Shown here piece by piece: positions 29,290 through 33,042 of a DNA stretch of 33,042 bases. The stretch spans positions 1 through 33,042 of IMG/VR virus record IMGVR_UViG_3300013772_000036. One strand, given 5' to 3'. A model generated the notes under the pieces. That model was not told the DNA's origin and did not search any database. It saw only the letters and a list, made by a program, of their open reading frames with translations. The DNA comes from a virus. The first letter of the stretch is position 1. Every line of letters begins with the position of its first letter. The position numbers were made by a program, and so were the translations under genes.

Positions 29290-31505
29290 GCGACTTTTTC
29301 GACGACCACGATTCGGCTCCGGTGCCGGCAGCTGCCGCCGCGGCCGGCTCATCTTTTTTCGACGACCACGATTCGGAGCCGATCAAACCGACTGGCTCGG
29401 CGAACCCGCTCGACTGGAACGAAGCCGATCGCGCCAAGTTCAAAGGCCTCGCCGGCCAGGCATGGGACAACTCCGCGGGGAACCCGAAAAATATCGCGGC
29501 GGCTCTGACGCACGTCGACATTCCTATTCTCGGGCCTATGGTCAAGCGCGCGGCGCAGGCGATCATCCCGAAGGCATATGAGGACGAGCAGGACGCGGCC
29601 GACGCGAAGTTCGCTCACGACCATCCAGGCGCCAAGTTTGCCGGCCAGATGCTCGGCGGCGGTATGCTGCCGATCCAAACTCCGCAGTTCGCCGCCGCGG
29701 CACCTGGCGCGGGTCTCTTGGCGCGCGGCGGCACGGCGTTGGCGAACGCAGGTTTGCGCGTGGCTGCCGGCACCGGCATGAGTGCGGCCGACGCGGCAGC
29801 TCGAGGCGAGGACCCAGTTGAGGCGGCGAAGAACGCAGCCATGGTCGGCGGCGGGCTTGAGGGCGTCATCGGCGCAGCGAAAATGGCTCCAGCCGTCGCA
29901 GCCAAGGCGGCCAACATCTTCGGCGGCACTCGCGAGGAGAATCTCGCGAAATACATGGCCGACCGAGGCCGCATCAACGCCAACGGCGCGAAAACGTCCG
30001 AAGACGTCAAGGACATGGTCGACAACGCTGTCGGCGTCCACCTGGCCGAGCGCGATCAGCTCAACGGCGCGGCCGATGCCGCCGAGAACCATCTCAATGA
30101 GACCTACAAGCAAACGAAGCGCGACCTCAACTCGGTGACGCCGCTCGCCAAGGCGCAAGAGTTCACGGCGGCACTCGGCAACACGAAGGCCAAGCTGCAC
30201 GAAATGTCCGATGCGGCCGACGATGCGCTCGTCTCAAGCGGCGTGACGTTCGAAAAACAACACCTGCTCGACGCGATCGACAAAATAGGGAAAGGCGCCG
30301 GGGATGCGATCGGCGACGAGGCGACTTCGGCACTCGCCAAGCTCCAGGCGACGCGGGACCGCATCGACACGCAGCTTCCAGACCAAATCGACGCCAAGAG
30401 GCTCCGGACGGTGCTCAAGCAAGTGCGGAAGGACATTGATTTCGATCAGGCCTCTGGCGAGTTCAATGATTCGCTCACCGGGATGCGCAAGGAATTCACC
30501 GGCCAAATCAGCGGCGCGCTGAAAGACGCCGTTCCAGAATACGCCGGCTATATGGACCAAATGTCGGTGATAGCCGACAACCTCGGTCACATGAATCGAT
30601 ACTTCGGCACCGATTCGCGCGCGCTCGGATCGCTTGAGGCGCTCCGCAAGGGCGGCCCTCAGTCGCAGCTGATCGAGGAGGCGCTCAACAATCACGCCGC
30701 GGCGAACGGCGACAACGGCCTGCTCAACAGCTTGAGCGAATCTCGCGCCAATCAGTCTTTACTCGAACGAATGAAGAATGGTGAAGACCTCCGCGGGCTT
30801 TTGCATCCGAACGAAATGGCGGCGGCTCAACAAACCCGCGCGGCTGCCGATGCTAAACAGGCGGTCGTCGACGGCTTCGAGCGACTCGGACCGAACCGCA
30901 CGTACGGCGTTGCGAAAAATGGGATGCGCGACAATAACACGAGTTTCTTGGACAATAAGGCGCTCGATGCTCTCGGCGATGCCGACAAGCAAAACTATAA
31001 GCAGGTCTTAGACGACAAGACTGTCCATGACAGTTTCTATAAAGAGCGTCCGAACGGATCCCGAATGGCAGTCGTCGGCAGCGTCACCGGCGGCGGACTT
31101 GGCTATCTGGCCGGCGGAAAGGCCGGCATGGCAGCCGGTGCGGTCGCCGGGAATCACATCGGCGCCGGCCTCGACAAGTACGGCGGTCGCGTCGTCAAGG
31201 GAGCCGCTGACGCCGTTTCGAGCATCGGTGAGGCGATTCCCCAGGTCGTCAAGGACGCGGCCTCTGGCGTCGCGAAAAACGGCATCCCAGCGCCGTTTAT
31301 GCCGGCATTGACCAACGGCGGCGACGATGGGACTTCGAAGGTGCGCCAGATGCTCGGGAGCCGCGAAGGCGTGCAACAGCTCGGCAAGTTTGCCGGGCCT
31401 CTTCAGGCCGCCGCGGCCGGCGGTAAGCAGAAGCTCGCCGTCGCTCACTTTATGATGAGCCAACAAGATCCCGAGTACGCCAAGATGATGCAGGCAAACC
31501 CATGA
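29286..31505 (+). CDS. Large internal virion protein, 739 aa
   Basis: TTG 29286 overlaps the previous stop (TTGA). The N-terminus carries two copies of FFDDHDS (residues 4-10 and 24-30) in an acidic setting separated by a poly-Ala linker. The body is mostly helical with glycine-rich segments that could enter a membrane (GAGLLARGGTALANAGLRVA; VVGSVTGGGLGYLAGGKAGM; AAGAVAGNHIGAGLDKYGG). Length, place as the last of the large virion genes and the glycine zipper-like segments fit an ejection protein that helps build the trans-envelope channel. No lytic transglycosylase motif was found. Confidence 0.65.
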   Translation: MSDFFDDHDSAPVPAAAAAAGSSFFDDHDSEPIKPTGSANPLDWNEADRAKFKGLAGQAWDNSAGNPKNIAAALTHVDIPILGPMVKRAAQAIIPKAYEDEQDAADAKFAHDHPGAKFAGQMLGGGMLPIQTPQFAAAAPGAGLLARGGTALANAGLRVAAGTGMSAADAAARGEDPVEAAKNAAMVGGGLEGVIGAAKMAPAVAAKAANIFGGTREENLAKYMADRGRINANGAKTSEDVKDMVDNAVGVHLAERDQLNGAADAAENHLNETYKQTKRDLNSVTPLAKAQEFTAALGNTKAKLHEMSDAADDALVSSGVTFEKQHLLDAIDKIGKGAGDAIGDEATSALAKLQATRDRIDTQLPDQIDAKRLRTVLKQVRKDIDFDQASGEFNDSLTGMRKEFTGQISGALKDAVPEYAGYMDQMSVIADNLGHMNRYFGTDSRALGSLEALRKGGPQSQLIEEALNNHAAANGDNGLLNSLSESRANQSLLERMKNGEDLRGLLHPNEMAAAQQTRAAADAKQAVVDGFERLGPNRTYGVAKNGMRDNNTSFLDNKALDALGDADKQNYKQVLDDKTVHDSFYKERPNGSRMAVVGSVTGGGLGYLAGGKAGMAAGAVAGNHIGAGLDKYGGRVVKGAADAVSSIGEAIPQVVKDAASGVAKNGIPAPFMPALTNGGDDGTSKVRQMLGSREGVQQLGKFAGPLQAAAAGGKQKLAVAHFMMSQQDPEYAKMMQANP
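29295..29376 (+). repeat. 22-bp direct repeats coding for FFDDHDS
   Basis: Bases 29295-29316 and 29355-29376 are identical and offset by exactly 60 bp (20 codons). They encode the paired acidic motif at the N-terminus of the internal virion protein. Short repeated acidic motifs of this kind at the N-terminus of phage internal proteins may act as docking or packaging signals (inference). Confidence 0.85.
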
Positions 31506-31684
31506 GCCCTTGGATGACCGATATCGGCAAGGAAGTCATCGTCGCGCTCCTGACCGCCGGCCTCAGCTGGCTCGGCCATTTCGTGGCGCGTCTCACCCGC
31601 GACTTGAACGCCTCGTTCCAGAAGATCAGAGACCTCGAAAACAGAGTTAAGTGCCTAGAAAACGAAACTTATGGGGGGGAGTGA
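31502..31684 (+). CDS. Small membrane protein with coiled coil, 60 aa; holin or spanin candidate
   Basis: ATG 31502 overlaps the previous stop (ATGA). A hydrophobic segment (about residues 12-28, VIVALLTAGLSWLGHFV) is followed by a basic, then coiled-coil-like tail (ARLTRDLNASFQKIRDLENR) with one Cys. One membrane helix plus a charged coiled coil is the layout of class III holins and of inner-membrane spanins; the short tail argues against a full Rz protein. The endolysin lies far away at 6853..7314, so the lysis genes would be split. Confidence 0.55.
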   Translation: MSPWMTDIGKEVIVALLTAGLSWLGHFVARLTRDLNASFQKIRDLENRVKCLENETYGGE

Positions 31685-31686
31685 AC

Positions 31687-32016
31687 ATGGAAGGTATTTT
31701 TGAAGGACTCGCGGTCAAGTTCGCAGTGCATGAGATCAGCGTTTATGGCGTCGCCGTCGACTGGGCCAAGATGAAGGCCGATTTCGATGCGAAGCTCAAG
31801 GCGCTGCTCCCGGCGTTCTGGGACGTGGAAGCCGAGAAGGCCGTCAACGCGGTTGTCGATGCATGTAAATCGGCGTTGCAAGATGCCGGCGACATGTCGG
31901 CGATTCTAACGGCACTGGCGGCGAAGGATTTCGTCGGCGCAGAGGGCGCGTTGATCGACCTCGTGGGTAAGCTCCCAGGCGGGCACCTATTCCTCCAGGC
32001 GCTCGGCGCGGCGTGA
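31687..32016 (+). CDS. Hypothetical protein, 109 aa
   Basis: ATG 31687 with a strong GGGGGAG site. The product is helical and has no membrane segment: FDAKLKALLPAFWDVEAEKA is followed by AVVDACKSALQDAGDM and a glycine-rich end (DLVGKLPGGHLFLQALGAA). It is the last gene of the rightward unit. Its 3' end overlaps the convergent zinc-ribbon gene by 30 bp. The family is unknown to me. Confidence 0.65.
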   Translation: MEGIFEGLAVKFAVHEISVYGVAVDWAKMKADFDAKLKALLPAFWDVEAEKAVNAVVDACKSALQDAGDMSAILTALAAKDFVGAEGALIDLVGKLPGGHLFLQALGAA

Positions 32017-32193
32017 TTTCCTAGACGGACATTGCACTGATCGATCGTTCATGGCCTTGACCTTCACATGATGGTGCAGGGCCTCTTTTTCTTTCGGTTG
32101 GCAGGCGGGGCAGCGGCGAATGTCGATCCAGCCTTGGGGGTTTGGCGGGCCGAAGCGCAGGGAGCATCCGGGACAGAGGTTGCTATGGTTCAT
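31987..32193 (-). CDS. Zinc-ribbon protein, 68 aa
   Basis: ATG 32193 with GAGG 8 nt upstream, and its start lies inside the 22-aa micro-ORF before it. The N-terminal half has CPGC (C7, C10) and RRCPACQ (C28, C31) about 17 residues apart, a four-Cys zinc ribbon. The C-terminal half has HHH and is basic. It is the last gene of the leftward unit and runs into the 3' end of the rightward one by 30 bp. Function unknown. Confidence 0.6.
   Translation of the reverse strand: MNHSNLCPGCSLRFGPPNPQGWIDIRRCPACQPKEKEALHHHVKVKAMNDRSVQCPSRKSRRAERLEE
32053..32094 (+). terminator. Candidate terminator of the rightward unit
   Basis: GGCCTT (32053-32058) can pair with AGGGCC (32078-32083, one G-T pair), extended by ACC/GGT (32060-32062 with 32073-32075), and is followed by TCTTTTTCTTT (32084-32094). 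It lies 37 nt past the last rightward stop, inside the opposing zinc-ribbon gene, a common place for a terminator between convergent units. Confidence 0.5.
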
Positions 32194-32251
32194 TTAATTT
32201 CCTCAACGTCACCGCCTTCTCCAATTTTTCTAGGTCTGCGATGGAAGTCAT
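32183..32251 (-). CDS. 22-aa micro-ORF
   Basis: ATG 32251 overlaps the TGA of the HTH gene (ATGA), and the frame reads MTSIADLEKLEKAVTLRKLN-EP before a TAG at 32183. The start of the zinc-ribbon gene overlaps its end. It exactly fills the gap of the operon, is helical and charged, and could be a real microprotein or just a device to carry ribosomes forward. Nothing else supports it. Confidence 0.35.
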   Translation of the reverse strand: MTSIADLEKLEKAVTLRKLNEP

Positions 32252-32433
32252 TTTTTCTTCTTCCCTTCCCGCTTCGCAGCCCGAATGATGCGCGCTGCAC
32301 TAGAAAAGCTGACGCCGATTTTAGCTTCGATGTCTCGGCAGGAATACCCGCCAGCGTGAAGGCGCAAGACTTCGAAACGTTTCTCGACGGAGATCTCAAG
32401 CTTCATCGGCTTGCCGCAGTGCTCGCAGATCAT
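32248..32433 (-). CDS. Small zinc/HTH DNA-binding protein, 61 aa
   Basis: ATG 32433 overlaps the stop of the XRE gene (ATGA). The N-terminus MICEHCGKPM has a CxxC pair, and a resolvase/sigma-type helix-turn-helix follows: EKRFEVLRLHAGGYSCRDIE (18-37), then AKIGVSFSSAARIIR. The C-terminus is very basic (RAAKREGKKKK). Phage regulators of this size with a 'GYS-x-x-x-I-A-x-x-x-G-x-S-x-x-x-V-x-R-I' layout are common. It probably binds DNA. Target unknown. Confidence 0.7.
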   Translation of the reverse strand: MICEHCGKPMKLEISVEKRFEVLRLHAGGYSCRDIEAKIGVSFSSAARIIRAAKREGKKKK

Positions 32434-32666
32434 TTCTCACCTAAAAGACGAGACATTTTCGCGCCAAGGGCATTCGAAATTGAAAGACTAGAGCCCAGAG
32501 TCGGACACCTCTTGCCGGCTTCGATTTGACTGATGGCCGCTGGCGTTAATCCGCTGCGTGTCGCAAGTTCGGCGGCCGTCATCCCAAGAAATTCTCGGCA
32601 AGATTTTACATTCTTGGCGAACACTCTTGCGATATCGACGTCGGCTGTTTTGTTTTTCGACTTCAT
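32430..32666 (-). CDS. XRE-family transcriptional regulator, 78 aa
   Basis: The start is set at ATG 32666 (GAG 7 nt upstream); a TTG at 32672 is possible. The Cro/CI-type helix-turn-helix covers residues 26-58: EFLGMTAAELATRSGLTPAA is followed by ISQIEAGKRCPTLGSSLSIS, with the typical 'S-Q-I-E-x-G-x-R-x-P-T-L'. There is no C-terminal peptidase domain, so it is Cro-like and not LexA/CI-like. It could repress or switch early transcription. It is not enough to call the phage temperate, as no integrase is seen. Confidence 0.8.
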   Translation of the reverse strand: MKSKNKTADVDIARVFAKNVKSCREFLGMTAAELATRSGLTPAAISQIEAGKRCPTLGSSLSISNALGAKMSRLLGEK

Positions 32667-32710
32667 TCCCAAACTCTGATTTTTTCGATCTTTGTTGTCG
32701 GTTTGCGAAA

Positions 32711-32749
32711 TTAAATTTGTTCACTACTCCTCCTCAATTTCGCATCCAT
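32711..32749 (-). CDS. 12-codon remnant of a third repeat-gene cassette
   Basis: ATG 32749 follows the same AGGGAGGCGAAC leader as gene B and opens MDAKLRRSSEQI before a stop at 32711. The opening MD-x-x-L matches the MDSQL of gene B. It overlaps the 3' end of gene B in another frame. It is too short to be a sure gene and is most easily read as the degenerate start of a third cassette, or as a coupling peptide for the XRE gene. Confidence 0.3.
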   Translation of the reverse strand: MDAKLRRSSEQI

Positions 32750-33029
32750 TGTTCGCCTCCCTGACGTCACCGTAACCGGAACCGAAACCGTCACCGTCAC
32801 CGTAACCGTCACCGTCACCGTCACCGTCACCGTAACCGTAACCGTAACCGGAACCGTCACCGTAACCGGAACCGTCACCGTCACCGTAACCGTAACCGTA
32901 ACCGTAACCGGAACCGGAACCGGAACCGGAACCGGAACCGGAACCGTAACCGTAACCGTAACCGTAACCGGAACCATATTGCACCGCGTCGGCGAAGGTG
33001 CCTTTAAGGAGCTTCAACTGTGAGTCCAT
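32724..33029 (-). CDS. Gly-rich dipeptide protein B encoded by a hexanucleotide array, 101 aa
   Basis: ATG 33029 has GGGAGG 7 nt upstream, a strong site. The head is MDSQLKLLKGTFADAVQ. Then 35 dipeptides follow, all ending in Gly: YG (13), SG (10), DG (9)-type units plus one FG, given by order of blocks and not random (for example six SG in a row between blocks of four YG). The tail is GDVREANNGCEIEEE. It is low-complexity, aromatic-glycine-rich and probably unfolded, perhaps phase-separating or surface-sticky. Family and function are unknown to me. The start lies inside the 3' end of gene A, and the tail carries the leader of the next small frame. Confidence 0.7.
   Translation of the reverse strand: MDSQLKLLKGTFADAVQYGSGYGYGYGYGSGSGSGSGSGSGYGYGYGYGDGDGSGYGDGSGYGYGYGDGDGDGDGYGDGDGFGSGYGDVREANNGCEIEEE
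32769..32972. repeat. 34-unit hexanucleotide array ACCGNN
   Basis: Thirty-four consecutive 6-bp units, all ACCG followed by TA, GA or TC (one AA). On the minus strand they read TAC, TCC or GAC followed by GGT. So every unit is one dipeptide, the glycine codon never varies, and the other codon changes at one base at a time. The phase of the array is kept throughout. A shorter array of three SG units is at bases 1-24 in gene A. Confidence 0.95.
32966..33016. repeat. 51-bp direct repeat, copy 2 (copy 1 at 15..65)
   Basis: Identical to 15..65. It encodes the conserved head of gene B from LKLLKGTF through YG and the first SG unit. See the entry at 15..65 for the boundaries. Confidence 0.9.
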
Positions 33030-33042
33030 TGTTCGCCTCCCT
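33004..33042 (-). CDS. Gly-rich dipeptide protein A, 3' part (joins base 1 if circular)
   Basis: Reading leftward from base 33042, the frame that continues the gene at 1..90 gives REANNGLTVEAP and a TAA at 33004-33006. The REANNG tail is shared with gene B, and the codon phase at the window edge fits without adjustment. This stretch also contains the leader and ATG (33029) of gene B, so genes A and B overlap by 26 bp. Confidence 0.5.
   Translation of the reverse strand, partial: REANNGLTVEAP

Noticed and set aside
32068-32529. 153-aa plus-strand frame over the small regulators
   Set aside because: It runs antisense to the HTH and XRE genes, which have recognisable folds and chained overlaps.
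32430-32666. Evidence of lysogeny from an XRE regulator
   Set aside because: A Cro-like regulator alone is not enough: no integrase, excisionase, partition gene or attachment site was found.
32769-32972. Possible CRISPR array
   Set aside because: The units are 6 bp with no spacers; it is a coding microsatellite, not a repeat-spacer array.
32711-32977. 88-aa Val/Thr/Pro repeat frame on the minus strand
   Set aside because: It is the shifted reading of the hexanucleotide array. The YG/SG/DG frame has the strong start site and conserved head; only the 12-codon end of this frame is noted separately.

Overview
The window looks like one complete, compact tailed-phage genome (Caudoviricetes) of about 33 kb, probably with a short, podovirus-type tail. 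There is a large portal, a scaffold, a capsid protein, an adaptor, a nozzle-like protein and three or four large Ala/Gln/Gly-rich internal virion proteins. I see no tape measure, major tail tube, tail sheath or integrase. The GC-rich codon use and frequent GTG/TTG starts would fit a proteobacterial, perhaps alphaproteobacterial, host; this is inference only. The two ends of the window appear contiguous on a circular map: a leftward Gly-rich gene runs off base 1 in frame and continues at base 33042, ending at 33004.

Layout. (1) A leftward early unit starts near 2640 and runs through the window junction to 31987. In transcription order it encodes a Gp157-like protein, an ERF single-strand annealing protein, a 35-aa membrane peptide, a 58-aa protein, a PcfJ-like protein, a DUF6948-like protein, two tandem glycine-dipeptide genes (one with a 34-unit hexanucleotide array), an XRE regulator, a small HTH protein, a 22-aa micro-ORF and a zinc-ribbon protein. 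An ERCC4-type nuclease and a 61-aa protein lie upstream on the same strand, separated by two small rightward genes. (2) A rightward replication module has a prim-pol-type primase and an SF3 helicase. It is followed by a roughly 250-bp cluster of GGGACGGG repeats and an AT-rich tract, a good candidate replication origin. (3) Two small Cys-rich genes come next, then a lone leftward M15 peptidase endolysin.

(4) The late rightward unit probably starts from a sigma70-like promoter at 7411-7439. It encodes an HNH nuclease, a DUF5681-like (small terminase-type) protein, a DNA methyltransferase, a run of very small coupled genes, TerL, portal and scaffold. A structured leader RNA candidate precedes the major capsid gene, which is followed by a clear terminator. 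After that come decoration and fibre-type proteins, adaptor, nozzle, internal virion proteins and two small genes, one encoding a membrane protein with a coiled coil. Left and right units converge near 32000, where the rightward unit has a terminator candidate.

Neighbouring genes very often overlap by ATGA, GTGA or TTGA, so translation is probably coupled along most of the genome. The least explained parts are the hexanucleotide-repeat gene cassette at the junction, the repeat cluster after the helicase gene, the folded leader before the capsid gene, and an exact 86-bp in-frame duplication in an internal virion protein gene.
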